Positions 49,870-59,232 are shown, counted from the stretch's first letter. The stretch: 64,000 nt of DNA from Dehalococcoidia bacterium (GCA_022824185.1 JAJEAU010000002.1:1-64000), one strand, 5' to 3'. Notes: generated from the letters alone by a model not told the origin. Numbers and translations: made by a program.

Positions 49870-51237
49870 TTAGGACGCGTTGGGCGCGTTGGAAACTTTG
49901 GGTCCACCTAGGAACCGCAGCATCAGGTAGCCGACCACTCCGGCTAACAAAGACGCACCGAATATCCCCATCTTGGCTTGGTCCACGACTTCTGGGCTGT
50001 CGAAAGCGATGCCGGCGATGAAGATCGAGACGGTGAAGCCGATACCGGCCAAAAAGCCGACGCCGATTATGTGTGTCCACGTGATGGTTGACGGCAATTG
50101 ACTGAGGCCCAGGCGGACGACCAACCAGGAAACTCCGAAAATCCCGATGGGTTTGCCGATCAGTAAGCCAAGAGCAACACCCAACGTGACGGGGCTCGAT
50201 AGTGCCTCTGTCAGGGCGTTTGAACTGACCACGACGCCTGCGGTTGCCAGCGCGAAGAGCGGTAGGATCACGAAGCTGACCCATGGATGGATTTTGGCGT
50301 TGAGACTCTCCATCGGACTCTGACTGGCACGGCTCAGGCTCTCGACCTGCTCAACAATCGTGTTTGCCTTCGTCTCGTCGCCGCTTGTCTTCGCCAGTTT
50401 GAAGTCGTGATTCATTTCTGAAACTTTCCTATCGAAATCCTCGACCGGGCTATCGGGTTTCGAAGGGACCAAGGCCGCGAGTAGGACGCCTGCGAGCGTG
50501 GCATGGATGCCGGAATCGACGAAGAAGTGCCACATCACGATTGCCAGGATCATGTATAGGCCGATCGATCTGATTCCGAGCCAGATGAACCCGGCGATTG
50601 CAGCGTAGACCGCGAAGGCCAAGCCGAGATCGACGAAGCTGATCGATTCGGTGTAGACGGTCGCGATCAAGGCGATCGCACCTAAGTCATCCACCACGGC
50701 TACGGCAAGCAGGAAGATTCTCAACTCTGCCGGTAATCGTTTGCCAACCAATGCCAGCACCCCGATGGCGAAGGCGATGTCCGTTGCCATTGGGATGCCC
50801 CAGCCGTTCAGGCTCTCACCCGATGCGTTGAACATGAGGTAAACCGCTGCGGGGATCACCATCCCGCCGATCGCTGCAACCGCAGGCAAAACCGCCTTCC
50901 TGACGGTCGAGAGTTCGCCGTGGAGCAGTTCGCGTTTGATCTCCAGCCCGACCACGAAGAAGAAGATCGCCATCAATCCTTCTTTGACGAAGGCCTTGAG
51001 ATCGTGATGAATAGCGAAGATCTGGATGTCGAAATCGATCTCGGCTTTCCAGAATTCGAAATAGGAATCGGACCAAGGCGAGTTTACCCAGACGAGCGCT
51101 GCCACCGCCGCCGCCAGCAACACCATTGCACCGATCTCTTCGGTGTGGATGAACTTCTGTATGGGGGTCCGAACTGCGTCTAAGAGATAGGGCGGAGACC
51201 TGAATCCCTTCGATTTCTTGCTGTTCTGAGCGTTCAC
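49870..51237 (-). CDS. nhaA: Na+/H+ antiporter NhaA
   Basis: A 455-residue NhaA-type antiporter. It keeps the adjacent aspartates of the ion site (VAVVDDLGAIALIATVY), the ATDIAFAIG segment, and the early HTEEIGAMVLL motif. Eleven to twelve hydrophobic segments are visible, with a longer than usual polar loop (EDFDRKVSEMNHDFKLAK onward, about residues 260-310) between helices. It starts with GTG. It exports sodium in exchange for protons and fits a marine or saline lifestyle, although the gene is widespread. Confidence 0.93.
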   Translation of the reverse strand: MNAQNSKKSKGFRSPPYLLDAVRTPIQKFIHTEEIGAMVLLAAAVAALVWVNSPWSDSYFEFWKAEIDFDIQIFAIHHDLKAFVKEGLMAIFFFVVGLEIKRELLHGELSTVRKAVLPAVAAIGGMVIPAAVYLMFNASGESLNGWGIPMATDIAFAIGVLALVGKRLPAELRIFLLAVAVVDDLGAIALIATVYTESISFVDLGLAFAVYAAIAGFIWLGIRSIGLYMILAIVMWHFFVDSGIHATLAGVLLAALVPSKPDSPVEDFDRKVSEMNHDFKLAKTSGDETKANTIVEQVESLSRASQSPMESLNAKIHPWVSFVILPLFALATAGVVVSSNALTEALSSPVTLGVALGLLIGKPIGIFGVSWLVVRLGLSQLPSTITWTHIIGVGFLAGIGFTVSIFIAGIAFDSPEVVDQAKMGIFGASLLAGVVGYLMLRFLGGPKVSNAPNAS

Positions 51238-51447
51238 GAATTGCGTTCCACAGAGATTATCTGCTGGGTACTAACGTAAAACACGCAGACTTCGCTACGG
51301 AAGACGCTGGCACGCAACCATCGCGCCGCCTCTGTGATCCGCCTCGGCATCGATTACGAGGCGGATCTAAATGGGTTCGCTCAGTTTGGCATCAACCGAT
51401 GCGGAGTCAATTTCGGGCTGGAACTCTGTCGCGATTCAACTCGTCTC

Positions 51448-51708
51448 TTACGTAATCGTCGCCTTGTGTCGCCGGAGGAGCAGGAACGCGAAGACTGCGC
51501 CCGACGCGATCAAGCCGATTAGAGCCGTCCACAGCATCAAGGCTGTGGACGGAGGCGGGAGGCCGCCTGTGTCAGGTATTGCGTCGGGGCCGGAAGCTTC
51601 GGGGGATGCGCTTGGCAGTGGCACCGGAATGCCATCAGTTCCAACAGCGACGATCAAGGCGGTGCGATTTCTGAACCGTCTCTTAAGTTGACTTCCTGTT
51701 AAAGACAC
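51448..51708 (-). pseudogene. Remnant or small protein with sortase-like C-terminal anchor
   Basis: An 86-residue frame starts at a GTG lying inside a hairpin. Its second half looks like the end of a surface protein: a Pro/Ser-rich stretch, the motif IPDTGG, a hydrophobic helix (ALIGLIASGAVFAFLLL) and a positive tail (RRHK). That is the order of an LPxTG-type anchor. Upstream the frame does not look coding and hits a stop at about 51759-51757, so the rest of the gene is missing. It could be a relic or a very small anchored protein. Confidence 0.4.
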
Positions 51709-52127
51709 GCTCTTGCGCGTGTCGGTTGATGGAGACGGGAGGTCCTCACGCCTCCATCAATTAACGGCACTGCGTCTACCTCGTTGTCGCTATTGCCATG
51801 TTCCTCCGTAGCAAGTCTCGACCTAGTTTTGGGCACAGGCCCATGATGTTCGCCGCTGATACTGTATATCGATAACGCGAAATCAGGCCGGGATGAAGGA
51901 TGTTTTCGGTGCAGCCTCCTTGAGTTCGAATGGGTTCGGCGGCGTGTGTTAACTAGCTGTTTCGAACTGGAAATCGGCAGTTACGGGAGAAGGAACGGAT
52001 AACTTGCCAGCAACTGTTTCTTGGTGCGCACGTTTGCTTCGTTGAAAACGCCAGTAGTGATACAACATATCAAATGACATCATTAGCGACTATGATTGGC
52101 AAAGGTTTTGGCTCGCCTGTCCCGACT

Positions 52128-52147
52128 CAGGTCGGTGAACCGACCTG
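52128..52147 (+). promoter_or_regulatory. Perfect 8-bp hairpin upstream of the methyltransferase
   Basis: CAGGTCGG and CCGACCTG pair perfectly around the loop TGAA. There is no T-run after it, so it is not a typical terminator. It lies about 90 bases before the start codon and could be a leader structure or protein-binding site. Confidence 0.35.
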
Positions 52148-52235
52148 CAAAGATGTGGACGCCTGATCATCGGGGATGCTGTCATCTTGTAAACCAAATC
52201 CGATCTTCGAATGGAATCTAAGGGAGGAGACGAAA

Positions 52236-53054
52236 TTGAAATCAGCGATTGAAGCATGGCGCGAGCGAGTGTTGGCGTTTGACCGGGTTATGGAAGAGAT
52301 ACGCGGGGAGGGACATGGCGACGGTAGTGGACGTCCGGTGTTCGCCTCCGAACCGCAGGATCCTTACCGTACCGACGATGCCGCGCTCAACGGTCTTTAT
52401 GAAGTCGTGGGCGAAGGCGCCGAGGTTCTGGATGTTGGTGGCGGTGCGGGCCGTTTCGCCCTGCCTCTGGCAACACGAGCCAAGCGAGTGACCGTGGTTG
52501 ATCCGTCCGCCGATTCTCTGGATTTGCTGCGGACCCGTGTGGCAGAGTTCGGATTTGAAAACGTGACCGCCGTCGAGGAGCGGTGGGAGGATGCAGAAGT
52601 TCCCTCGGCGGATGTGGCCCTCTGCTCATGGGCGCTGCATCACGTGGTGGAAGCTGCGGAGTTCGTAAAAAAGATGGAAGAACGCGTCAGGGACCGCGTG
52701 GTGATCTTGGAGATGATGGAGACACCCGCCTCGCAGATGGCTTCGTTCTTCGAGCGTGTGCACGGCACCCGCCTCACGCCGCTGCCGGGCGTCCGGGCAT
52801 TGCTGAATCTCCTGTGGGAGATGGATGTGTTCCCAGACGTGACGATGCTCAGTCCTGAAATCCCGGTGTTAGACAAAGACCGCGATTCAGCGCTGGAAAA
52901 ACTTCGACGAATGCTGGCTGTAGAGGAAGGCACCGACGCAGACGAAAGACTGCTCGCTGCGGCAGATGAATTGCTGGAAGAGTCAGATGATGGCGTGACA
53001 GTCAAAGGAGCGAAGAGGCGACGACAGGCGATCGTTACGTGGAGGCCGACATAG
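52236..53054 (+). CDS. Class I SAM-dependent methyltransferase
   Basis: A 272-residue methyltransferase with the SAM-binding motif I (EVLDVGGGAGRFALPLA), the acidic end of strand 2 (VTVVDPSADSLDLL), and motif IV (VALCSWALHHVVE). The C-terminal part is helical and highly charged, with no recognised domain. The TTG start is preceded by GGGAGGAG 6 bases away, much better than the upstream in-frame ATG at 52176. Substrate is unknown. Confidence 0.83.
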   Translation: MKSAIEAWRERVLAFDRVMEEIRGEGHGDGSGRPVFASEPQDPYRTDDAALNGLYEVVGEGAEVLDVGGGAGRFALPLATRAKRVTVVDPSADSLDLLRTRVAEFGFENVTAVEERWEDAEVPSADVALCSWALHHVVEAAEFVKKMEERVRDRVVILEMMETPASQMASFFERVHGTRLTPLPGVRALLNLLWEMDVFPDVTMLSPEIPVLDKDRDSALEKLRRMLAVEEGTDADERLLAAADELLEESDDGVTVKGAKRRRQAIVTWRPT

Positions 53055-53212
53055 AGCGGTACGAGGAGCGGAGGCAGGTCTGAATTACTATCCGTCCTGG
53101 AGATTATTGCGAAACTGCCGTGGGACGATCTCTCAACGTGAGTTCGCCTGAGTGGCCGCGATCAGACCAAGGGCAGATTAGCTTGCCGACGGCTCTTACG
53201 CAAAGGCGCCCT

Positions 53213-53231
53213 AATGATACTTAGTATCATT
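53213..53231. promoter_or_regulatory. 19-base palindrome, candidate operator
   Basis: AATGATACT and AGTATCATT form perfect 9-base arms around a single T. It lies about 85 bases before the FAD-enzyme start, where a repressor or activator site would be expected. The regulator is not in the window and I cannot name its family. Confidence 0.55.
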
Positions 53232-53316
53232 GCAGAATCGGCCGCAATCTCGGTGATTAAAGCATGCTGCAGGAGTTAGAACATGCCGGAGTTGAATGTC
53301 GACAGGAGATGTCTCG

Positions 53317-54447
53317 ATGAACGTCTTTGAGAACAGTGGAAACGTCTATGACGTAGTGGTCGTCGGCGCCGGTGCCGCGGGTATTGGGGTTGCGGTGGCT
53401 CTGAGGCATGCCGGGGTCGAGAACTACGTAGTTTGCGAGCGCCACGAGGTCGGCGCATCGTTCGACTCGTGGCCGGCCGAGACGCGCTTCATCACGCCCT
53501 CGTTTCCGACCAACTCTATTGGCATGCTCGATTTGAACTCGATCGCGATTAAAACCTCGCCCGCGTACAGTCTGGAGGTGGGGCATCCGACTGGTGAAGA
53601 GTATGCGAAGTATCTGCGTTTAGTCGCACAAATCTTCAAGGTGCCAGTTCGCGAACACACCGACGTAACGCGTGTAACGCAGGTCGACGACTGCTTTTTC
53701 ATTGCAACGCCCGACGAGACTTTGCGGGCCAAGCACGTGGTTTGGGCCGCCGGTGAGTTCCAGTACCCTCGCCTGAACGGATTTGCCGGTGCCGATTTGT
53801 GTCGCCACACCGCGACCATCCCCAGCTATAAAGAGCTGGAAGGTGACGATTTCATCGTCGTGGGTGGCTATGAAAGCGGCATTGACGTGGCTTACCACTT
53901 GGCGAGTCGTGGCAAAAAAGTGAAAGTGTTCGACGAGAGCCGCCCGTGGATGGACGAGAGTTCCGATCCCAGCGTCGCGTTGTCCCCGTTCACGCTCGAA
54001 CGGATACGTCAAGACCGATTTTTTAAGCATGTGGAACTGTATCCGTACATGCCAGTCGAATCTGTTACCCGCTCCAACGGCAAGTATGAAGTCACGGCTA
54101 GGGGCGGGCATCAGTTCCAATCCCCGGTGCCGCCATTGTTTGCAGGCGGATTTACCGGGGGGCAAGAGTTAGTCGCAGATCTGTTTGAACGGCGCGAAGA
54201 TGGTTCTCTGCTTCTCAGCAGCGACGATGAATCGACCATCGTGCCGGGGATGTTCCTCTGCGGCCCCGCAGTTCGTCACGACAAACAGATCTTCTGCTTC
54301 ATCTTCAAGTACCGACAACGATTCGCAGTTGTCGCGAAAGCGATCGCTACCTCGTTGGGGATGCCAGCCGAGGCGTTGGAGGCGTATCGGGCGTGGGGCA
54401 TGTATCTTGATGATCTTTCCAACTGTGGGGAGGAATGCGTATGTTAA
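53317..54447 (+). CDS. FAD-dependent NAD(P)-binding oxidoreductase (YpdA/FMO-like)
   Basis: A 376-residue two-dinucleotide-binding flavoprotein. The FAD motif is VVVVGAGAAGIGVAVAL near the start and the NAD(P) motif VVGGYESGIDVAYHLA near residue 190. Middle segments RFITPSFPTNSIGMLDLNS and AAGEFQYPRLNGF resemble thiol-disulfide reductases of the YpdA type and flavin monooxygenases. It ends in a Cys-rich tail (NCGEECVC) that could be redox-active or metal-binding. The ATG at 53317 has AGGAG 8 bases upstream; an ATG at 53296 is less likely. The stop overlaps the next gene. A 19-base palindrome lies upstream. Confidence 0.83.
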   Translation: MNVFENSGNVYDVVVVGAGAAGIGVAVALRHAGVENYVVCERHEVGASFDSWPAETRFITPSFPTNSIGMLDLNSIAIKTSPAYSLEVGHPTGEEYAKYLRLVAQIFKVPVREHTDVTRVTQVDDCFFIATPDETLRAKHVVWAAGEFQYPRLNGFAGADLCRHTATIPSYKELEGDDFIVVGGYESGIDVAYHLASRGKKVKVFDESRPWMDESSDPSVALSPFTLERIRQDRFFKHVELYPYMPVESVTRSNGKYEVTARGGHQFQSPVPPLFAGGFTGGQELVADLFERREDGSLLLSSDDESTIVPGMFLCGPAVRHDKQIFCFIFKYRQRFAVVAKAIATSLGMPAEALEAYRAWGMYLDDLSNCGEECVC

Positions 54448-54668
54448 CCAGAAACAGCCAAAAAAGCATCGCCGCCGGTGCGGCGCGAAGCCGACTATCC
54501 AAGCTTCGGAGCATCCCATGGCTCGGACAGACGACCGCCAGCGTTTGCTGGATCGGCAGCATGTTGATATCCGGGATCGGTTCCACGGGGGATTGGTTGC
54601 AGCTTTGTGCCGCGTCCGCATGGCTCCTGGCCAACATCGCGACGCTGGTGGCGACTGATGGGGAATGA
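54441..54668 (+). CDS. Small two-helix membrane protein coupled to the FAD enzyme
   Basis: A 75-residue protein with two hydrophobic segments (SVCWIGSMLISGI and LCAASAWLLANIATLV) and a basic N terminus. Its ATG overlaps the last codons of the flavoenzyme by 7 bases and has GGGGAGG at the right distance, so it is translationally coupled. I do not recognise the family. It may tether the enzyme to the membrane or transport its substrate, but that is inference from position only. Confidence 0.55.
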   Translation: MLTRNSQKSIAAGAARSRLSKLRSIPWLGQTTASVCWIGSMLISGIGSTGDWLQLCAASAWLLANIATLVATDGE

Positions 54669-54829
54669 AGAGTTGGCGGCCGGATCGCCCGTGACCACGC
54701 CAGTTTGCAACACAGAGAGTAGCGTCTGATCCTGCTGGCAAGTAGGTTGTCGCCGGAAGATCCGGGGGCTAGGCAGGATTAAAGGGCTTGCGCGAATCTC
54801 AACTGAGACAGTCTTGATTCTGTCGATTG

Positions 54830-54906
54830 TGGTGGGCGGTGGAGGATTCGAACCTCCGACTTCTTGCTTGTAAGGCAAGCGCTCTGGGCCTCTGAGCTAA
54901 CCGCCC
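54830..54906 (-). tRNA. tRNA-Val, anticodon TAC, CCA encoded
   Basis: A complete cloverleaf can be drawn on the minus strand: acceptor GGGCGGT/ACCGCCC, D stem GCTC/GAGC, anticodon stem CTTGC/GCAAG around the loop CTTACAA (anticodon TAC, valine), and T stem GGAGG/CCTCC around TTCGAAT. Discriminator A is followed by an encoded CCA. Confidence 0.95.
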
Positions 54907-54977
54907 CAGTAACCATTGACGTATTGAATTTTACCAGTCGGATTGCCAGCCAAAGCGGTGGCACCAACTGAGCACTA

Positions 54978-55904
54978 TTAGTCGCCGTTTTTCTCGTTCA
55001 GTTCCTGAATGCGACGACGGGTAGCCTCAATCTGGCTTTGCGTTAGGCGGTAACGCCGGCTTTGGCGGTCTTCGCGGGAGAACCAGCGGAGGAAGAGGGT
55101 TGTCAGAGTTGCGAGGTAGACGATGTTGCCGGGAATCCACATCAGAAGGCCGCCGATGCGTTGATCTTCGTATGGTGTGAGGGAGAAATGGTGGGGCGTG
55201 TCTAGGTAAGGGATGTAGATGATGGAGTTGGACAGGGTGATGATAGCGGCGAGCACGGCGGTCGGCGTGACGACAAGGATTAGGTAGATGATGCGTTGAG
55301 GGTCGGATAGCGGCGATCGGACGGGCGGCGGCCCGATGATGGGCCACCAAAAGAGAATCGCTGTCGAGAACATGGATAGGTGCATTCCGAGATGCGCGTA
55401 GTCATTGCGGATTGCCAAGGCGTAGGCTTCCGGGATGTGCCATCCCCACAAGGTCAGGATGAAGACGGGTAGGGCGAATCTGGGGTTGGTCAGGAAGGCG
55501 TTGACGCGTCGGATCCATCCGCGTTCAGCGAGGGACGGGCCGAGTCCGACGCGAACTGTTTCCGGCATCGCCCAAAGGTACGCGGCCATCGGCGACGCCG
55601 CAAGCATGAGGACGGCGGCGACCATCGCAATCAAGATGTGTTGCGTCATGTGGGCGAAGAACATCTCGTCGGAGAACGCCTCGGGAGGTCCGGCGACGGC
55701 GAAGAAAAGGACGGCGAATCCCCCGATGCCGTAGATCATCTTGCGGATGGGGATCGCCTGCCAGCCTGATCGGATCTGGAGGCGGAGCATACCCAACAAG
55801 TAGGTGATGCCGAGGAATACGACGATGATGAATTGGGAACCCGAGAACGACCAAGCGGTCAAGAAGTCGATGAATGAGGATGCGACTTCGGTTGGTGGGT
55901 TCAA
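54978..55904 (-). CDS. ctaG: Cytochrome c oxidase assembly protein CtaG (caa3 type)
   Basis: A 308-residue membrane protein with seven to eight hydrophobic segments. It has MFFAHMTQHILIAMVAA with the family's His pair, GWHIPEAYALA, and a late FSLTPYEDQRIGGLLMWIPG motif. CtaG of this type helps build the copper centre of caa3 oxidase. It is the last gene of the oxidase cluster and starts with TTG. The C terminus is charged and cytoplasmic (SREDRQSRRYRLTQ). Confidence 0.88.
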   Translation of the reverse strand: MNPPTEVASSFIDFLTAWSFSGSQFIIVVFLGITYLLGMLRLQIRSGWQAIPIRKMIYGIGGFAVLFFAVAGPPEAFSDEMFFAHMTQHILIAMVAAVLMLAASPMAAYLWAMPETVRVGLGPSLAERGWIRRVNAFLTNPRFALPVFILTLWGWHIPEAYALAIRNDYAHLGMHLSMFSTAILFWWPIIGPPPVRSPLSDPQRIIYLILVVTPTAVLAAIITLSNSIIYIPYLDTPHHFSLTPYEDQRIGGLLMWIPGNIVYLATLTTLFLRWFSREDRQSRRYRLTQSQIEATRRRIQELNEKNGD

Positions 55905-55965
55905 CGGTAGGGGTCTCTAACTCGTCGCGAAACCTTGGCGGTCTGCAACGCCCCCACTCGATCCA

Positions 55966-56412
55966 CTATTGCTGGACTTGGTGTCCGAACTCGAGGAGGA
56001 GCAGCAGAGCAACGAAGAGAGCGATGCCTACGACCATACACGCCGTAAATATCCAGGCGTAATATTTGCGGTCGAACTTTAGGTGCATGAAGAACCCGAC
56101 GACGAGCACGAACTTGCCCAGAGAAAGCACCAGCATCAATGGGATCAGCAGACCGCCGAGGAACAGCCAGTTGAATGCCCAGACTTCGACGATGGTGATG
56201 ATGCTGAGGATGACGCCAACTACGACGTAGAAGAGCGGCGTGCCGTGGTGGTAACTGGCAGCGGTGAGGAAGTCCCACGCCTTCTTGATCGGGATGATGC
56301 CGTCGCCAAACGGGCCTTCCATCTCAGGATTTGGATCCTGCCACTGGGTACGCGGAAGATCCCACCAACCGCGGCCGTCGTGGTAGAGGAGCTTGTTGAA
56401 GAAGTTCGCCAT
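55966..56412 (-). CDS. ctaF: Cytochrome c oxidase subunit IV
   Basis: A 148-residue protein with three C-terminal membrane helices (VVVGVILSIITIVEVWAF, then GKFVLVVGFFMHLKFD and a last helix). The LVVGFFMHLKFDRK segment is typical of prokaryotic subunit IV. It has an unusually long soluble N terminus (about 55 residues, Trp/Pro-rich). It belongs to the oxidase operon. Confidence 0.85.
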   Translation of the reverse strand: MANFFNKLLYHDGRGWWDLPRTQWQDPNPEMEGPFGDGIIPIKKAWDFLTAASYHHGTPLFYVVVGVILSIITIVEVWAFNWLFLGGLLIPLMLVLSLGKFVLVVGFFMHLKFDRKYYAWIFTACMVVGIALFVALLLLLEFGHQVQQ

Positions 56413-56457
56413 GTCAGGTTCGTTTTTCGGTTTTACTCTCTTCTACGCCGATCCAGT

Positions 56458-57114
56458 TCAGTGGCCCACGAATGGAGGACTGCCGGGCGGCGCAACGTCT
56501 CGCGCTGAGATGAGGTATATGACGGTGAAGATGACGATCCAGACAATGTCGACGAAGTGCCAGTAGAGGCCGGCCAACTCCAAGTCGATAGCGTTGTCTG
56601 CCCGCAGTGTTCCCTTGAGGCTACCAAAGCCGAGGAACATGAGCCACAGGACGCCGAGCGTCACGTGGGCCCCGTGCAGACCTGTCAGGATGAAGAATGT
56701 TGTGCCGAACAGGTTCGTTCTCGGTGTCAAGCCTAGATGAACGAAGTGGTTGAACTCGTAGACCTGGAAGAGGAGGAATATGGCTCCAAGGACTACGACG
56801 CTGAAGATCCAGAACGTGCCGAGTTTCTGCCGTCCTTGCTGGATGTAAGAAAGGGCCAGCACCATGGCCAGCGAACTCATCAACAGCACGAATGTCGAGA
56901 CCGAAGTGATCGGAATATCGAGGACATCGGCAGGGTAGGGGCCGACAAGGCTGCGATTTCTGTAAACGAGGAAGGTGGCGATGAAGGACCCGAAGAACAT
57001 GACGTCGGATCCGAGGAAGGCCCACATGAGCAATTTTTTGTTGCTCAGGCCGGTCGAAGTGTTGATAACTTCGCCGTACTCGTTTTTGACTTCGTATGTG
57101 GCGGATGCGGCCAA
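56458..57114 (-). CDS. ctaE: Cytochrome c oxidase subunit III
   Basis: A 218-residue subunit III with five to six helices. Typical segments are LLMWAFLGSDVMFFGSFIA, TGLHGAHVTLGVLWL and AGLYWHFVDIVWIVIF, which hold the conserved His and Glu/Asp residues. The TTG start follows a basic run; a short N-terminal extension is possible. It lies downstream of subunit I in the operon. Confidence 0.92.
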   Translation of the reverse strand: MAASATYEVKNEYGEVINTSTGLSNKKLLMWAFLGSDVMFFGSFIATFLVYRNRSLVGPYPADVLDIPITSVSTFVLLMSSLAMVLALSYIQQGRQKLGTFWIFSVVVLGAIFLLFQVYEFNHFVHLGLTPRTNLFGTTFFILTGLHGAHVTLGVLWLMFLGFGSLKGTLRADNAIDLELAGLYWHFVDIVWIVIFTVIYLISARDVAPPGSPPFVGH

Positions 57115-57165
57115 TTGGATGCGTTTTCTATTAGGTTTTTCGGGTTTTCGAGGGATGTAGATCGA

Positions 57166-59160
57166 TCAGTGACCGTGCGCGGCACCGTCGGGAGCTGGAT
57201 CGTTGACTGGTTCCATGGACCAACCGATCAAGCCCCATAGAAGAACGATCGTGCCGATGATGATCACGGGAATGATCGTCATAAGTCCCGCGCCGACGAT
57301 GGTTAGACCGAGGGCGAGAATGAACGGGTAGTAAGACATGTCGGGTAGATGGATGTCGCCGTGACCGTGGTCGTCATCGCCGTGGTGGTCCGAAGCATGA
57401 GCCTCGGCGTGTTCGTCCTCCGCCATATCGACGTCGTCATCGAATTGAGCGCCTGAAGGTGCCGTGAGTTCGCCAGCGTGGTCGTCGTGGTAATACTCGG
57501 CGATGGTTTCGGGGTACTTTTTGAACCAGAAGTCGTCGCGATGCTCCACGACGGGAATGGTCGCGAAGTTGTAATGCGGCGGCGGCGATGACATCGTCCA
57601 CTCGAGCGTCCGCCCGTCCCACGGGTCGTCACCTGCCGGCACACGCTTTCTGGCGCTGTAGAAGACGTTGATGATGAACAGGAGGACACCAAGCGCCATC
57701 AGGAAGCCACCCGCAGAGGCGTACATGTTGGTGTTTTCCCAACCCATGTTTTCTGCGTAGGTGAAGACTCGGCGTGGCATTCCGTCGAGGCCGAGCCAGT
57801 GCTGGGGTGCGAACTGGAGGTTGAACCCGATAAGCATGATCAGCCAGTTGGCTTTACCCCAACCTTCACTGAGCATATAGCCGGTCGCCTTGGGCCACCA
57901 GAAGTAAATGCCACCGAAGATGGCCATGATCGCGCCACCGAAGAGGACGTAGTGGAAGTGAGCTACGACGAAGTAAGTGTCTTGCTGCTGGGCGTCGGTT
58001 GGCACTGATGCGTGCATGACGCCTGACAGACCGCCGATGGTGAACATGGCGATAAACGAGATTGCGAAAAGCATCGCGGTGCTGAACCGGATAGATCCGC
58101 CCCACATCGTTCCCAACCAGTTGAAGATCTTGACGCCTGTCGGGATCGCGATGGCCATCGTCGAGATCGCGAATGCGGAGTTGGCCGCGGGGCCGAGGCC
58201 AACTGTGAACATGTGGTGGCTCCAGACAAACCAACCCATGAATCCGATGGCTACTCCAGCGAAGACAAGGAAGGAATATCCAAAGAGCGGCTTCCGTGAG
58301 AAGACCGGCAGGATTTCGGAGACGATTCCCATTGCGGGAAGGATGAGGATGTAGACCTCAGGGTGTCCGAAGAGCCAGAAAACGTGTTGCCACAGGACAG
58401 GGTCACCGCCGGCGGCGGAGTTGTAGAAGTTGGTGCCGTAGAGACGGTCGACCTGGAGCTGGATGAGAGCAACCGTGAGGACCGGCAACGCGAGCACGAT
58501 GAGCACGGAGGTGACGAAGGTCATCCAAGTGAAGACCGGCATCTTCGTCAAGGTCATGCCCGGGGCGCGCATGTTCAGGATCGTGACGATGAAGTTCAAG
58601 CCTGCGGCGATCGATGCGACACCGAGGATGTTGAGACCGATCACCCAGTAGGTCATGCCATCGGTGGGGTTGTAGGCCACATGCGAGTTGGGGGCGTATC
58701 CGAACCAACCGCCGTTAGGAGCGTCACCGACGACCCACGAGAAGTTGAGGAAGAGGCTCCCGAAAAGGAATATCCAGTAGCTGAGGGCGTTCAGGCGCGG
58801 AAAAGCGACGTCGCGGGCACCGATCTGCAAAGGCACGAGCCAGTTGAAAAACGCTGCCGAGAGTGGCATCACGACTAGGAACACCATCGTGGTGCCGTGC
58901 ATCGTGAAGAGCTGGTTGAATGTTTCGGGATCGATGAGGGTGCTGTCAGCTTGGGAAAGCTGCAATCGCATCAACAGCGCCTCGACACCACCGACGAGGA
59001 ACCACAGGAAAGACGTTACGGCGTAAAGCGTACCGATCCGCTTGTGGTCAACCGTCGAAACCCAGCTCCAAATGCCGTGTTCGCTCGTCGGCCGGGGGAA
59101 GATGCGTGGGAGCCGCATCGAGATGGGTCCGCCGCTTGTTCCTGGATGTGTTGTCTGCAT
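57166..59160 (-). CDS. ctaD: Cytochrome c oxidase subunit I
   Basis: A 664-residue catalytic subunit, with 12 core helices holding heme a, heme a3 and CuB. Visible are the heme-ligand segment FTMHGTTMVFLV, the WLFGHPEVYILILPAMG segment with CuB His and cross-linked Tyr, VWSHHMF (His pair), and VAHFHYVLFGG. After the core there is a soluble linker rich in His and Asp (HASDHHGDDDHGHGDIH, about residues 590-610) and then two extra helices, so the protein is longer than the usual subunit I. Confidence 0.95.
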   Translation of the reverse strand: MQTTHPGTSGGPISMRLPRIFPRPTSEHGIWSWVSTVDHKRIGTLYAVTSFLWFLVGGVEALLMRLQLSQADSTLIDPETFNQLFTMHGTTMVFLVVMPLSAAFFNWLVPLQIGARDVAFPRLNALSYWIFLFGSLFLNFSWVVGDAPNGGWFGYAPNSHVAYNPTDGMTYWVIGLNILGVASIAAGLNFIVTILNMRAPGMTLTKMPVFTWMTFVTSVLIVLALPVLTVALIQLQVDRLYGTNFYNSAAGGDPVLWQHVFWLFGHPEVYILILPAMGIVSEILPVFSRKPLFGYSFLVFAGVAIGFMGWFVWSHHMFTVGLGPAANSAFAISTMAIAIPTGVKIFNWLGTMWGGSIRFSTAMLFAISFIAMFTIGGLSGVMHASVPTDAQQQDTYFVVAHFHYVLFGGAIMAIFGGIYFWWPKATGYMLSEGWGKANWLIMLIGFNLQFAPQHWLGLDGMPRRVFTYAENMGWENTNMYASAGGFLMALGVLLFIINVFYSARKRVPAGDDPWDGRTLEWTMSSPPPHYNFATIPVVEHRDDFWFKKYPETIAEYYHDDHAGELTAPSGAQFDDDVDMAEDEHAEAHASDHHGDDDHGHGDIHLPDMSYYPFILALGLTIVGAGLMTIIPVIIIGTIVLLWGLIGWSMEPVNDPAPDGAAHGH

Positions 59161-59232
59161 GGTCGAGAGGTTTTGGGAAGATTCAGCGTCGTTGATTTCC
59201 GCTGTTTTTAGTCTATCCGAGACGGTTGATCC

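Larger units (their letters stand above)
51238..52235. other. Nearly 1-kb gap without an intact gene
   Basis: No intact gene is supported. The gap holds a membrane-anchor-like fragment on the minus strand (51448-51708) and three hairpins: GACACGC/GCGTGTC at 51704-51723, TTGATGGAG/CTCCATCAA at 51726-51760, and CAGGTCGG/CCGACCTG at 52128-52147. Base composition from 51770 to 52200 is mixed, with AT-richer patches. The likely promoter of the methyltransferase lies in the right half, but I cannot place it. Confidence 0.45.

Noticed and set aside
54830-54906. tRNA-Sec, which would support the selenoprotein
   Set aside because: The anticodon is TAC and the arms are of normal length, so it is tRNA-Val.
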